A stretch of DNA of 64,000 bases, taken from NCBI RefSeq assembly GCF_013004105.1, contig NZ_CP053085.1, positions 3,968,001 to 4,032,000 of the forward strand, written 5' to 3'. The notes beneath the pieces were generated by a model, which was not told where the DNA came from, did no database searches, and saw nothing but the letters and a program-made list of their open reading frames with translations. Of the stretch, positions 53,050-62,339 are shown one piece after another; position 1 is the stretch's first letter; every line of letters begins with the position of its first letter. The translations under genes and the position numbers were made by a program. This DNA comes from Gemmatimonas groenlandica. GTDB lineage: Bacteria > Gemmatimonadota > Gemmatimonadetes > Gemmatimonadales > Gemmatimonadaceae.

Positions 53050-53220
53050 GGTGGGGGCAAGAGTGGCCAGCGGGTCCGTGCGCCTGATAACCGGTTCGAA
53101 CAGGCACACCATGTGATCTAGCGAACGCACCCATACGCGTGGTAGTGGGTGTGCGAAGGCTGATACGTGAATCGACACAAGTCGGACCCGTATCTCCGGC
53201 GCGTCCTGTATGCTTGGTAG

Positions 53221-54027
53221 ATGACTGCCCACATCGATTCCTTCGAGCATCTGCTCATCGACACGACGGCCGCCGGCGTGCGGACGATCACGCTGAACCG
53301 CCCCGAGCGACTGAATGCGGTGAATCCGCGACTCGCCACCGAACTGCCGATCGCGATGGCGAATGCGGCGCGCGAAGACGCGGTCCGTGTGGTGGTGATC
53401 ACCGGAGCGGGACGGGGCTTCTGTGCCGGTCTCGATCTAGGCGAGCCGGGTCTGCGCGAGGATGCCGACCGTGCCACACGATTGGATCCGTACTACTGGG
53501 TGGGGCGGTGGGTGCAGTCGATCACGTCCTGCGAGAAGCCGGTACTCGCGGCGGTGAATGGCGCGGCGGCCGGCGCCGGATTCGGTCTGGCGCTGGCCTG
53601 TGATCTCCGACTGGTGAGTGCGAGTGCCACGGTCACGGCGGGCTACGTACGACGCGGGTTGTCACCCGACGCCGGCGTCACCTGGTTTCTGCCGCGACTG
53701 ATCGGTCACGCGCGCGCCACCGACATCATTCTCACCGGTCGTGACGTGCGCGCCGACGAAGCCGAACGTATCGGACTCGCCACCTCGGTGCTGGCGGATG
53801 ATGCCTTTGCCGATGGTGTGCAGCGTTACGCGGCGCAGCTGGCGGCTGGTCCACCGCTCGCGCTGGCGCTGTCGAAACGCCTGCTGCTGGCGAGTCCCGA
53901 CGCGACGCTCGACGCGCAACTACGCGAGGAGCTCACGCACATCAAGAGCTGCTTCGCGAGTGCCGATGTGCGCGAAGCGATGGTCGCGTTCAAGGAAAAG
54001 CGTGTCCCGACGTTCGAGGGACGCTGA
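53221..54027 (+). CDS. enoyl-CoA hydratase/isomerase family protein
   Basis: A 268-residue crotonase-fold protein. The oxyanion loop is RGFCAGLDLGEPG and the second is AAAGAGFGLALACDLRL. The residue at the first catalytic Glu position lies in ASATVTAGYVRRGLSPDAG; the second position has DAG as in many hydratases, so catalytic competence for hydration is uncertain. Crotonases hydrate enoyl-CoA in beta-oxidation or catalyse related rearrangements. It stands alone on the plus strand between two minus-strand genes; no thiolase or dehydrogenase neighbours are seen. Confidence 0.9.
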   Translation: MTAHIDSFEHLLIDTTAAGVRTITLNRPERLNAVNPRLATELPIAMANAAREDAVRVVVITGAGRGFCAGLDLGEPGLREDADRATRLDPYYWVGRWVQSITSCEKPVLAAVNGAAAGAGFGLALACDLRLVSASATVTAGYVRRGLSPDAGVTWFLPRLIGHARATDIILTGRDVRADEAERIGLATSVLADDAFADGVQRYAAQLAAGPPLALALSKRLLLASPDATLDAQLREELTHIKSCFASADVREAMVAFKEKRVPTFEGR

Positions 54028-54039
54028 CCGCGACGTGAA

Positions 54040-55230
54040 TCAGCTCGTGGTGTTGCGGCCGGGGTTGTAGCGCAGACTGCCGGGCAGGGAATTGAGCAGC
54101 GGTCCGAGTTCGGTGGCGCGCTCGAGGGTGGTCACGAAGGTGAGTCCGTCGAGTGACACGACCAACAGTCCGGAAATGCCGTAGGCCACGACGCAGCAGC
54201 CGTCGGCGTGAATCACGTTGCCGGACGCGTCGACGCAGTGCACGTGGCCCATCACGCCATTGCCGGTGTCGTCGAGATCCCGTACGCGGCGCAGCGAGGC
54301 CCAGGTGCCGACGTCATCCCACGCACACTCGGTGGGGAGCACCACCAGATGGCGGCTGCGCTCGAGCAACCCGCGGTCGATCGAGACTGACGTGACCAGC
54401 TCGGCGAAGCTGGTCATGTCGCCGGTGGCCAGTTTGGGCAATCCATGCTGCAGCTCACCGGTATTGGCTTCGAGCTCGTCGAGCACGACCCGCGCGCGCC
54501 ACACGAAAATGCCGGTGTTCCAGAGCGCGCCCTTGTCGATGAGCGTGTCGGCCAGCGCGGCCGTGGGCTTCTCGACGAAGTGCTCCACGTGGCACGCGCC
54601 ACCCTCGGCCCGTGAGATGAACGGATCGAACGGGGTACTGGGCTGCAGATACCCGAAGCCGGTTTCACAGCGCGTCGGGGTGGCACCGAGCGCCACCAGC
54701 ACCGGCTCCGATGACGCAATCGTGGCGGCTCGTCGCAGCGCGTCGCGGAAAACCCCGGGAAACCCGACCGACAGATCGGCGTGCAGGGCGCAGAACACGG
54801 TGTCGGGTCCGGCGCGTTTGGCGACTTCATGGGCGCCCCAGGCCAGCGCGGCCGCAGTGCCGAGCGGCCGCGGCTCAATGAGCATATTCGCGCGCGGGAC
54901 TTCCGGAATGGCTTCGTGGAGCGCGTCCGCGATATCCGCGCTGGTGACGACGAGCACGCGTTCGGCGGGCACCAGCGGCGAGAGGCGCTCGATGGTGTCG
55001 ACAATGAGCGGGCGCTCGTTGACGAGGGCCAGCAGCTGCTTGGGGCGCTTGGGCGTACTCAGCGGCCAGAAGCGGGTGCCGATGCCACCGGCAAAGACCA
55101 CGGCCCAGAGCGCGGTCTGCGTCTCGAGCAGGGGCTCGAGTTCGAACTCCTCCATGGTATCCGCGATCGGCGATGATTCGACGATCACGGGAGGTGCGAC
55201 GTGAGGAGCGACAGCGCGGGGCTCTGGCAT
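54040..55230 (-). CDS. mannose-1-phosphate guanylyltransferase
   Basis: About a 396-residue nucleotidyltransferase. The pyrophosphorylase signature is AGGIGTRFWPLSTPKRPKQL near the start. Other family features are EPRPLGTAAALAWGAH, HVEHFVEKP with the sugar-binding Glu/Lys, GIFVWRA and AWDDVGTWASL. It makes GDP-mannose from mannose-1-phosphate and GTP for polysaccharide and glycan synthesis. The isomerase domain of longer ManC-type enzymes is absent. The start is uncertain (55230 chosen; 55275 and 55155 are also in frame), none with a strong ribosome-binding site. It is divergent from the DUF1835 gene. Confidence 0.92.
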   Translation of the reverse strand: MPEPRAVAPHVAPPVIVESSPIADTMEEFELEPLLETQTALWAVVFAGGIGTRFWPLSTPKRPKQLLALVNERPLIVDTIERLSPLVPAERVLVVTSADIADALHEAIPEVPRANMLIEPRPLGTAAALAWGAHEVAKRAGPDTVFCALHADLSVGFPGVFRDALRRAATIASSEPVLVALGATPTRCETGFGYLQPSTPFDPFISRAEGGACHVEHFVEKPTAALADTLIDKGALWNTGIFVWRARVVLDELEANTGELQHGLPKLATGDMTSFAELVTSVSIDRGLLERSRHLVVLPTECAWDDVGTWASLRRVRDLDDTGNGVMGHVHCVDASGNVIHADGCCVVAYGISGLLVVSLDGLTFVTTLERATELGPLLNSLPGSLRYNPGRNTTS

Positions 55231-55327
55231 CGTGGCAGCGGAGTGGAGAACACGAAGGGCGGGCTGCGAATGCAAACGCCCGTGGCAACTGGCGCATCTG
55301 CTCGGCTACGGACAACATACCTAAGCC

Positions 55328-56359
55328 ATGCTCACCCTGCACCTCACCAACGGCGACTCGGCCGCGAGCGCGCTCGCGCGCTCCGGCCTTCCCGGGGACA
55401 TTGTCTCCTGGCGCGACCTGTTGCACGACGGTCCCGTGCCACCTGATGACGACCTCGGCGCGTTTCACCGCGTCCGCGCCGAATTTCTGGCGAGCCGCGG
55501 GTGGTCGAACATCGCGGCGGCGGTCACCGACTTCGAGCAACGCGATGCTCGACTGGAAGATGTGGGGGCGGGCGACGAGGTGGTGTTGTGGTTCGAGCCC
55601 GACCTGTACGATCAACTGCAGCTGATCCAGATTCTCGCGCGATTCGAGCGTCGGGCACCGAGTGAGCGACCACGCCTCACGATCGTCCCTGCCGACTGCT
55701 ACCTCGGACCGATGCTGCCGGAGAAGTTCGCGCCACTGTACGCGGCACGTCGCGCGATCACGTCGGACGACCTCGTGCACGGCGGCGTCGCGTGGCGCGC
55801 GTTTACGTCGACTACGCCCGACGACCTGCTCGACGTGACCAACCGGCTCGACCGCGAGGTGACCGCGCGCACCTACACCTCCGATGATCGTGTGCGGTTG
55901 CCGCATCTGGTGGCGGCGTTGCGTCGGCAGCTCGAGGAGTATCCGGATACCGACGCCGGATTGTCGCGCAGCGAACGACAGCTGTGTGAGGCACTGTCGC
56001 CGGGCACGATCACGCTGGGCAAGCTGTTCGCGGCACATCAGGCCACGGAGTCGTGGGTGTGGCTCGGTGATTTGAGCTTCGCGTGGTACGCCGAGCGTCT
56101 CAGTGATTGCGCGCATCCGATCGTAGTGCATACCAACGGCTCGCGCGTGATTGCGCCGCTGCGTGACACCGACGGCCGGGCATTCTGGGAGCGCGCCGTG
56201 CAGCTGACGCCGTTCGGACAGGATGTGGTTCGCGCCCGCGCTGATGTTGTTCGGGCCAACGGCATCGACCGCTGGATCGGCGGCACGCACTGCACGAATG
56301 CGCAGTACTGGCGTTGGGATGCGCGCACGCAACGAACCGAACTCTTTCCCCGCCCATGA
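55328..56359 (+). CDS. DUF1835 domain protein
   Basis: A 343-residue protein. The N-terminus LTLHLTNGDSAASALARSGL then DIVSWRDLLHDGPVP is the typical DUF1835 opening. This family, with DUF3658 elsewhere, is of unknown function. LWFEPDLYDQLQLIQIL and a later helical region follow. It has no signal peptide. It is coupled to the PLP-enzyme gene by an ATGA overlap, so the pair may work together. The gene lies 97 bp from the divergent guanylyltransferase start. Confidence 0.85.
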   Translation: MLTLHLTNGDSAASALARSGLPGDIVSWRDLLHDGPVPPDDDLGAFHRVRAEFLASRGWSNIAAAVTDFEQRDARLEDVGAGDEVVLWFEPDLYDQLQLIQILARFERRAPSERPRLTIVPADCYLGPMLPEKFAPLYAARRAITSDDLVHGGVAWRAFTSTTPDDLLDVTNRLDREVTARTYTSDDRVRLPHLVAALRRQLEEYPDTDAGLSRSERQLCEALSPGTITLGKLFAAHQATESWVWLGDLSFAWYAERLSDCAHPIVVHTNGSRVIAPLRDTDGRAFWERAVQLTPFGQDVVRARADVVRANGIDRWIGGTHCTNAQYWRWDARTQRTELFPRP

Positions 56360-57840
56360 TGGACCCCAGCGCCGACGTTGACGCCGAACTGCTGGCGATG
56401 CTCGAAGCAGACATGACACTCGAGGCGGCGCGTCCGATTCTCGAGCTGGCGGCCGGCTACTTCGCCGACACGCGACGGGGCGAGGGCCCGGTGTCCACGT
56501 GGCACAGTGCGCAGGTGATCGCCGACCGCATCGCCGGGCCGATGCCGCGCGGTGCGCGGGCGCTGCCGGATGTGGCGCGCCGCTTGTCGTCGCTGCTGTT
56601 GGAGGACGTGAACCGACTGGCGCACCCGATGTACATCGGGCATCAGGTGTCGGCCCCGCTGCCGGCGGCCGTGTGGACCGATGCGCTGATCAGCGCGCTC
56701 AATCAGTCGCAGGCCGTGCGCGAGATGTCGCCGTCGTTCACGCCGCTGGAGCATCAGGTGATCGCGTGGATGACCGATCTCGTGGGGTGGGATGAGCAGG
56801 CGGGTGGCACGATGACGTCAGGTGGTACCGAAGCGACGTTCACCGCGCTGTTGGCGGCGCGCAGTCGCGCGGTGCCCGACGTCTGGACGAACGGGCTCGG
56901 AGCGAACCCGCCGGTGGTGGTGTGCGGCGAGCATGCGCATTACGCCGTGTCGCGGGCGGCGGGTGAGATGGGAATTGGCCTCGCTCGGGTCATCGTGATT
57001 CCGTCGCGCGCGTTGCGCATGGATACCGACGCCCTGCGCGCGCGTTTGGCGGCGTTGCGGGCCACCGGCACGCGGGTGATGGCCGTGGTGGCTACGGCAG
57101 GGTGTACCGCGACGGGCAGCTTCGATGATCTCGACGCAGTGGCCGACCTCTGCGACGAGTTCGCGGACGATCATGGTCCGTTGTGGCTACATGTCGACGC
57201 GGCGCATGGCGGTGCCGCGATCCTGTCAGCGCAGCATCGCCATCGGGTGAAGGGGATCGTGCGGGCGCGGTCGTTCGCGTGGGACCCGCACAAGACGCTG
57301 TTGCTGCCGCTGTCGGCCGGCATGGTGCTGGTGCGCGATCAGGACGATCTCACGCGCGCCTTCACGCAGGAGGCACCGTATCTCTTCAGCTCCGGATCCG
57401 ACGCGCAGATCTGGGATATGGGTCCGCGCTCCTTCCAGTGTTCGCGTCGCGCCGATGTGCTGAAGCTCTGGGTGGCGATCGAGCGCTATGGATCCGACAA
57501 TCTGGCGCGGTTGTACGATCGGCTCTGCCGGATGGCGCAGACACTGCATGGCCTGCTCAGCGCCCGCAGCGACTTCACACCGCTGCACGAGCCGATGTCG
57601 AACATTCTGTGCTTCGCCTGGACGCCGTCGGGAGTGGCCGCGGCCGATCTCGATATGTTGACCGATGCGCTGCGCGAGCGCTACAACCGCTCGGGTCGTG
57701 GTTGGATCACCGCGACCACGCTGGACGGTCGTCGCGTGCTCCGCATTACCGTGATGAACGCGCGCACCAACGAAACGCACCTCGCCACACTGGTGGACGG
57801 ACTGTCGGCGGAGGCCGCGCTGCTGCTGCATAAGCGTTAG
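56356..57840 (+). CDS. PLP-dependent group II decarboxylase-like enzyme, copy 1
   Basis: A 494-residue fold-type I PLP enzyme of the glutamate/aromatic decarboxylase group. Features: MTSGGTEATFTALLAAR at the phosphate-binding site, WLHVDAAHGGAA with the PLP Asp, and the Schiff-base Lys in WDPHKTLLLP. The substrate could be an aromatic amino acid, glutamate, aspartate or 2,4-diaminobutyrate. The substrate pocket cannot be read reliably here. It is coupled to the DUF1835 gene (ATGA). A second homologue is at 60900-62339; the two are diverged and not recent duplicates. Confidence 0.88.
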   Translation: MMDPSADVDAELLAMLEADMTLEAARPILELAAGYFADTRRGEGPVSTWHSAQVIADRIAGPMPRGARALPDVARRLSSLLLEDVNRLAHPMYIGHQVSAPLPAAVWTDALISALNQSQAVREMSPSFTPLEHQVIAWMTDLVGWDEQAGGTMTSGGTEATFTALLAARSRAVPDVWTNGLGANPPVVVCGEHAHYAVSRAAGEMGIGLARVIVIPSRALRMDTDALRARLAALRATGTRVMAVVATAGCTATGSFDDLDAVADLCDEFADDHGPLWLHVDAAHGGAAILSAQHRHRVKGIVRARSFAWDPHKTLLLPLSAGMVLVRDQDDLTRAFTQEAPYLFSSGSDAQIWDMGPRSFQCSRRADVLKLWVAIERYGSDNLARLYDRLCRMAQTLHGLLSARSDFTPLHEPMSNILCFAWTPSGVAAADLDMLTDALRERYNRSGRGWITATTLDGRRVLRITVMNARTNETHLATLVDGLSAEAALLLHKR

Positions 57841-57944
57841 CACACGCGTCGGCACACGCGCTAGCACTAGCGCATCGCGGCGCGAGGGCGCATCTGTGTT
57901 CTGATGCGAAGCCTCCCCTCCCCTCGGTTCATGAGACTCCCGAC

Positions 57945-58424
57945 ATGCGCAACACCCTGCTGACGCGCGGTGGCGCCGCGGCGTTCGGACTGCTGCTGAT
58001 CAGCGGCTGCTCGCCGACCACGCTCGCCCGGCGCACGATCAATCCACCGGGCATCTCGCCGCTGGTGCCGGCGTACTCGGTGGCGATTCGATCCGGCTCT
58101 CAGGTGTTTGTGTCGGGCATGACCGGCATCAAACCGGGCACGCAGGATATCATCGAGGGGGGCGTCGAGATTCAGACGCGTCAGACACTCGAGAACATCC
58201 GCACCGCCCTGCAGTCGGCTGGTGCGAGCATGGCCGATGTCGGCGAGTGCACGGTATTCCTGACCGACATGCGCGACTACGCCGCGATGAATGGTGTATA
58301 TACCGAGTACTTCCGCGTCGATCCCCCGGCGCGCGCGACGGTCGCCGTGACCGCCCTCCCGCGTCCCGCCGCGCGCGTGGAAATCAAGTGCAGCGCACAG
58401 ATCCGTTCTCCGGAGACGCCGTGA
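57945..58424 (+). CDS. RidA-family lipoprotein
   Basis: A 159-residue protein. A lipoprotein signal (GLLLISGC, Cys about 22) precedes a RidA/YjgF domain: SGMTGIKPGTQDIIEGG, TLENIRTALQSAGASMADV, and VYTEYFRVDPPARATVAVTAL with the family Arg near PPARATV. RidA enzymes hydrolyse reactive enamine/imine intermediates in the cytoplasm; exported versions are less common. Here the imine role is unproven. The malic enzyme gene begins inside the stop (GTGA), so the two are coupled. That pairing has no obvious metabolic reason and may be chance. Confidence 0.85.
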   Translation: MRNTLLTRGGAAAFGLLLISGCSPTTLARRTINPPGISPLVPAYSVAIRSGSQVFVSGMTGIKPGTQDIIEGGVEIQTRQTLENIRTALQSAGASMADVGECTVFLTDMRDYAAMNGVYTEYFRVDPPARATVAVTALPRPAARVEIKCSAQIRSPETP

Positions 58425-60058
58425 CGACCCCGCTCCACTCCAAGCGTGGTGCAGACCTTCTGCACGACCCCTTCCTGAACAAGGGCACCGCCTTCACCGA
58501 CGCCGAGCGCGATGCGTTTGGATTGCGCGGGCTGTTGCCGCCGCGGGTGATGTCGCAGGACGAGCAGATGGAGCGCATTCTGCCTGGCGTACGCTCCAAG
58601 CCGTCGCCGCTCGAGCAGTACGTGTACCTCGTTGCGCTGCACGATCGCAACGTCACGCTCTTCTATCGATTGGTGATGGATCACCTCGAAGAGCTGATGC
58701 CGATCCTGTACACGCCGACGGTCGGTCAGGCCTGCCAGGAGTTCGGCCGCATTTTCCGTCGCAGTCGCGGCATGTACATCACGGCCGCCGACAAGGGACA
58801 CGTGGCGGAGGTCCTCGCCAACTGGCCGCAGGACGATATCCGCATGATCGTCGTGACCGACGGCGAACGCATTCTCGGTCTGGGTGATCTCGGCGCCAAT
58901 GGCATGGGCATCCCGATCGGTAAACTCACGTTGTATACGGCGTGCGCGGGTGTGGCTCCGAATCAGTGTTTGCCAATCACGATCGATGTGGGCACGAACA
59001 ACACCACGCTGCGGGAGAGTCATTCGTACGTGGGGCTGCGTCAGCCGCGGTTGCGCGGTGCCGAGTACGACGAGCTGCTGGATGAATTCGTCGAGGCGGT
59101 GCAGGCGCGCTTTCCGATGGCCTGTCTGCAGTTCGAGGACTTCGGCAACCACAATGCGTTCTCGCTGCTCGAACGATGGCGCGACCGAATCTGCACGTTC
59201 AACGACGACATTCAGGGCACCGCGTCGGTCGCCCTCGCCGGGTTGTATTCCGCGGCACGCATCAGTGGTACGCCGCTGCGTGATATGCGCCTCCTGTTTC
59301 TTGGCGCCGGCGAGGCCGGCATCGGCATCGGCGATCTCGTGGTCGAGGCGCTCTGCTCGGAGGGCCTGTCGCTCGCCGAGGCGCGGCGTCACTGCTGGTT
59401 CGTGGATTCGAAGGGACTCGTGGAGCACTCGCGCACCGACCTGGCGGAGCACAAGAAGCCCTTCGCGCACGATCATGCACCGGTGAAGACGCTACTGGAG
59501 GCGGTGGAATCGCTCAAGCCGCACGCCATCATCGGCGTCTCGGGCACGCCGAACACGTTCACTAAGGACGTGTTGGAGGCGATGGCGAGGGAGCGTGCGC
59601 GGCCGATCGTGCTCGCGCTGTCGAATCCCACGTCGAAGGCCGAGTGCACGGCGCTGCAGGCGTATTCGGCCACCGATGGTCGCGCCATTTTTGCCAGCGG
59701 CAGTCCGTTTGCGCCGGTCACGTACAAGGGCAAGACCCACGTGCCGGGACAGGGCAACAATGCGTACATCTTCCCCGGCGTCGGCCTTGGCGTCACCGTG
59801 AGTGCGTCGTCCCGCGTGACGGAAGCGATGTTCGCGTCGGCGGCGCGCACACTGGCGTCGATGGTGACCGACGATGACCTGGCGATAGGACGCATCTATC
59901 CAAGTTTGTCGCGCATTCGCGAAGTGTCACGCGCCATCGCGATCGAAGTGGCCACGTTGGCCTTCGACCGCGGGTTGGCGCGGGTGGAGCGGCCGGCTGA
60001 CATCGCGGCCGCCGTGACGGACGCGATGTTCGAGCCGCACTACGTGTCGCTGATCTAG
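58421..60058 (+). CDS. NAD(P)-dependent malic enzyme
   Basis: A 545-residue enzyme. It decarboxylates malate to pyruvate with NAD(P). Conserved parts are YTPTVGQACQEFGRIFRR, VTDGERILGLGDLGANGMG, FEDFGNHNAFSLLERWR, the motif with catalytic Asp FNDDIQGTASVALAGL, the dinucleotide site FLGAGEAGIGIGDLV, and ALSNPTSKAECT. Length and order match the large (SfcA/MaeA-type) malic enzymes rather than the short form. The GTG start at 58421 lies within the RidA stop; the ATG at 58247 would be far too long. It is cytoplasmic and provides pyruvate or reducing power. Confidence 0.95.
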   Translation: MTTPLHSKRGADLLHDPFLNKGTAFTDAERDAFGLRGLLPPRVMSQDEQMERILPGVRSKPSPLEQYVYLVALHDRNVTLFYRLVMDHLEELMPILYTPTVGQACQEFGRIFRRSRGMYITAADKGHVAEVLANWPQDDIRMIVVTDGERILGLGDLGANGMGIPIGKLTLYTACAGVAPNQCLPITIDVGTNNTTLRESHSYVGLRQPRLRGAEYDELLDEFVEAVQARFPMACLQFEDFGNHNAFSLLERWRDRICTFNDDIQGTASVALAGLYSAARISGTPLRDMRLLFLGAGEAGIGIGDLVVEALCSEGLSLAEARRHCWFVDSKGLVEHSRTDLAEHKKPFAHDHAPVKTLLEAVESLKPHAIIGVSGTPNTFTKDVLEAMARERARPIVLALSNPTSKAECTALQAYSATDGRAIFASGSPFAPVTYKGKTHVPGQGNNAYIFPGVGLGVTVSASSRVTEAMFASAARTLASMVTDDDLAIGRIYPSLSRIREVSRAIAIEVATLAFDRGLARVERPADIAAAVTDAMFEPHYVSLI

Positions 60059-60070
60059 TGTTGAGCTAAG

Positions 60071-60853
60071 TCAGAATCGCAACGAGAGGCAGCTCAGTCC
60101 CCCGTCCATCTTGGCAAACTCGCTCATCGCCAACGGTTCCAGCGTGTAACCGGCCGCACGCAGCATCGCGTGCGTGCCGGGGAAGTCGTCGGCCACGAAG
60201 ATCGCATCATTCACCCGCACACAATTCGCGGCGTACTCCTCGCCGGCCGGCACTCGCAGCACTGTCCGGTCGGCAAATGCCTCGTGCGCCGCGAGCGACT
60301 CGATACAGAGCAGGCGATCGGCGTCGAGGGCCACGACACCGCTCTTGAGATGCAGGATGCCAGGCGTCTGGCGGATATCGACGAGCCGCGATGCGACACC
60401 GTGCTTCGACAACCACTCGGCCAACTGTCGGGCGCCCTCGTGATTGGTGCGCAGCGAAATGCCGATGAACGCCGTGTCGCCAGCCTCGCAGACGTCGCCC
60501 GCATCGAGCGTCCCGGGACTCGTGATCTCCGGTAGCTCCGCAAAGAACCCAGCGAGGGCGTCGCGGATGGCGTGGACCTCACCGGCGCGACTTTCCGCGC
60601 CTGGACGGGTGATAATGGCGCCCTGGCCGGGGAGAATGAGTGCGGTGTCCTCGACGAACGTGGAGTCGGGATGCGCGTCGTCAGTGGGAAGGGCGATGAC
60701 GTCGCAACCGTGCCGCTCGAGCGCCGCGCAATACGCGGCGTGCTGCGCGAGGGCCAGCTCGACGTCGGGAAGGCCGAGATCGACGGTGGTGAGTCCGTCG
60801 GCGAAGTTGCGCGCGGGTGGGCGGACAATCGCCTGTGTGAAGCGTGAGAACAT
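60071..60853 (-). CDS. dimethylarginine dimethylaminohydrolase (DDAH-like)
   Basis: A 260-residue guanidino-modifying enzyme. The substrate-binding motif is TFVEDTALILPG, the catalytic His is in TPGILHLKSGV and the catalytic Cys is in GGLSCLSLRF at the very C-terminus. DDAHs hydrolyse NG,NG-dimethyl-L-arginine to citrulline and dimethylamine. The alternative, arginine deiminase, is longer. The ATG at 60853 is the likely start; the frame stays open upstream into the neighbour. It is divergent from the second PLP enzyme with only 46 bp between them. Confidence 0.9.
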   Translation of the reverse strand: MFSRFTQAIVRPPARNFADGLTTVDLGLPDVELALAQHAAYCAALERHGCDVIALPTDDAHPDSTFVEDTALILPGQGAIITRPGAESRAGEVHAIRDALAGFFAELPEITSPGTLDAGDVCEAGDTAFIGISLRTNHEGARQLAEWLSKHGVASRLVDIRQTPGILHLKSGVVALDADRLLCIESLAAHEAFADRTVLRVPAGEEYAANCVRVNDAIFVADDFPGTHAMLRAAGYTLEPLAMSEFAKMDGGLSCLSLRF

Positions 60854-60899
60854 ACGCAGAGTATGGCGCTTCGCGTGTCGCGGCGGAATACTTCCGCAC

Positions 60900-62339
60900 G
60901 TGGAACTCATCGATCTCGAATTCAGCGCGCACGAGATGCGCACAATGGCCGACCAGGTGGTGGCGCGGTGTGTGGAGCACATCACCACGCTGCCGCGCCA
61001 ACCGCTGTACGGGGTGCACGACGCGGAGGCGCTCTGCGAGCGCATGCGCGAGTCGTCGCCAGACTCCGGCACGCCGTTGACCGCGCTGCTCGACGACTTG
61101 TTCACGACGTACATCCCGCAGTCGTTCAATACGCCATCGCCTGGGTATCTCGCGTACATCCCGGGCGGCGGCCTGTTTCCGGCGGCGTTAGCTGATTTCA
61201 TCGCGGATACGACCAATCGCTACACGGGCATCTGGCAAGCGGCTCCGGCGCTGGTGCAGCTGGAGGCCAATGCGCTGGAGTGGCTGCGCGAATGGATGGG
61301 ATTTCCCATCGGCACGCGCGGCGTGTTCACCACCGGTGGATCGATGGCCACGTTCAACGCCGTACTCTGCGCGCGTGAACGGCACCTGGGCGTCGATATT
61401 CGTCGCGGCGTACTGTACACGTCGGATCAGGCGCACCATTGCGTGATCAAGTCGGCGAAGCTGGCCGGCATCATGCCCGATCGCGTGCGCTCCATTCCCT
61501 GCGACGCGCAGTTCCACGTGGCCGTCGACGCGTTGCGCGAGGCGATCGCGCAGGACCGCCGTGACGGGCTGCTGCCATTCATGGTGGTATCGAACGCCGG
61601 CACCACCAACACGGGTGCCGTGGATCCGCTCGATGCCGTCGCCGACCTCTGCGTCGCTGAACAGCTCTGGCATCATGTGGACGGGGCTTACGGCGCGTTC
61701 TTCCAGCTGTGCGACGACACGCGCGCGGTGCTTCGTGGTATCGAGCGCGCAGATTCGCTCACGCTCGATCCGCACAAGGGCATGTTCATGCCGTATGGCA
61801 CGGGTGCGCTACTGGTGCGCGATGGCGCGGCGCTGCGGGCGGCGCATGGAGCCACGGCCGACTATCTGCCCGATATGCCCAGTGCATCGGAGTTCTATGA
61901 CCCGAGTCAGCATGGGCCGGACCTGTCACGCGGATTTCCCGGGCTACGCATGTGGCTCACGATCAAGCTGTATGGCGCCGATGCCTTCCGGGCGGCGATC
62001 AACGAGAAGCGTGCGCTGGCGCTCGACGCGGCGGCTCGCGTCGCGCAGTTGCCGCATGTGGTGCTCGACGCGCCGCCGGAGCTTTCGCTGTTTCCGTTTC
62101 ATCTCACGTGGCCCAATGCTACGTTGGCGCAGGAGGACGCGGCCACTCGCGAGCTGATGGCGGCTGTGTCGCAGCGGGGACGCGTGATGATCAGCGGCGC
62201 GGTGGCCGGTGGTCGTTACGTGGGCCGGGTCTGTGTGCTGAGCTTCCGGACGCATGCGGCGCAGATCGATCATCTCGTCGAGGACATGGACGCCGCGATC
62301 TCGGAGGTCGTGGCGAAGCACCGGACCCTATCGCAGTAG
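60900..62339 (+). CDS. PLP-dependent group II decarboxylase-like enzyme, copy 2
   Basis: A 479-residue aromatic-L-amino-acid decarboxylase-like protein. Features: FTTGGSMATFNAVLCAR, VVSNAGTTNTGAVDPLDAV, HHVDGAYGAFFQL with the PLP Asp, and the Schiff-base Lys in LDPHKGMFMPYGTGALL. GTG at 60900 (VELIDLEFSAHEMRTMADQV) was chosen because the family begins here; the frame stays open upstream. The His just before the Lys and the SPGYLAYIPGGGLFPAAL segment match tyrosine/tryptophan/DOPA decarboxylases. The exact amine product is not known. It ends 12 bp inside the convergent lipoprotein gene. Confidence 0.9.
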   Translation: MELIDLEFSAHEMRTMADQVVARCVEHITTLPRQPLYGVHDAEALCERMRESSPDSGTPLTALLDDLFTTYIPQSFNTPSPGYLAYIPGGGLFPAALADFIADTTNRYTGIWQAAPALVQLEANALEWLREWMGFPIGTRGVFTTGGSMATFNAVLCARERHLGVDIRRGVLYTSDQAHHCVIKSAKLAGIMPDRVRSIPCDAQFHVAVDALREAIAQDRRDGLLPFMVVSNAGTTNTGAVDPLDAVADLCVAEQLWHHVDGAYGAFFQLCDDTRAVLRGIERADSLTLDPHKGMFMPYGTGALLVRDGAALRAAHGATADYLPDMPSASEFYDPSQHGPDLSRGFPGLRMWLTIKLYGADAFRAAINEKRALALDAAARVAQLPHVVLDAPPELSLFPFHLTWPNATLAQEDAATRELMAAVSQRGRVMISGAVAGGRYVGRVCVLSFRTHAAQIDHLVEDMDAAISEVVAKHRTLSQ

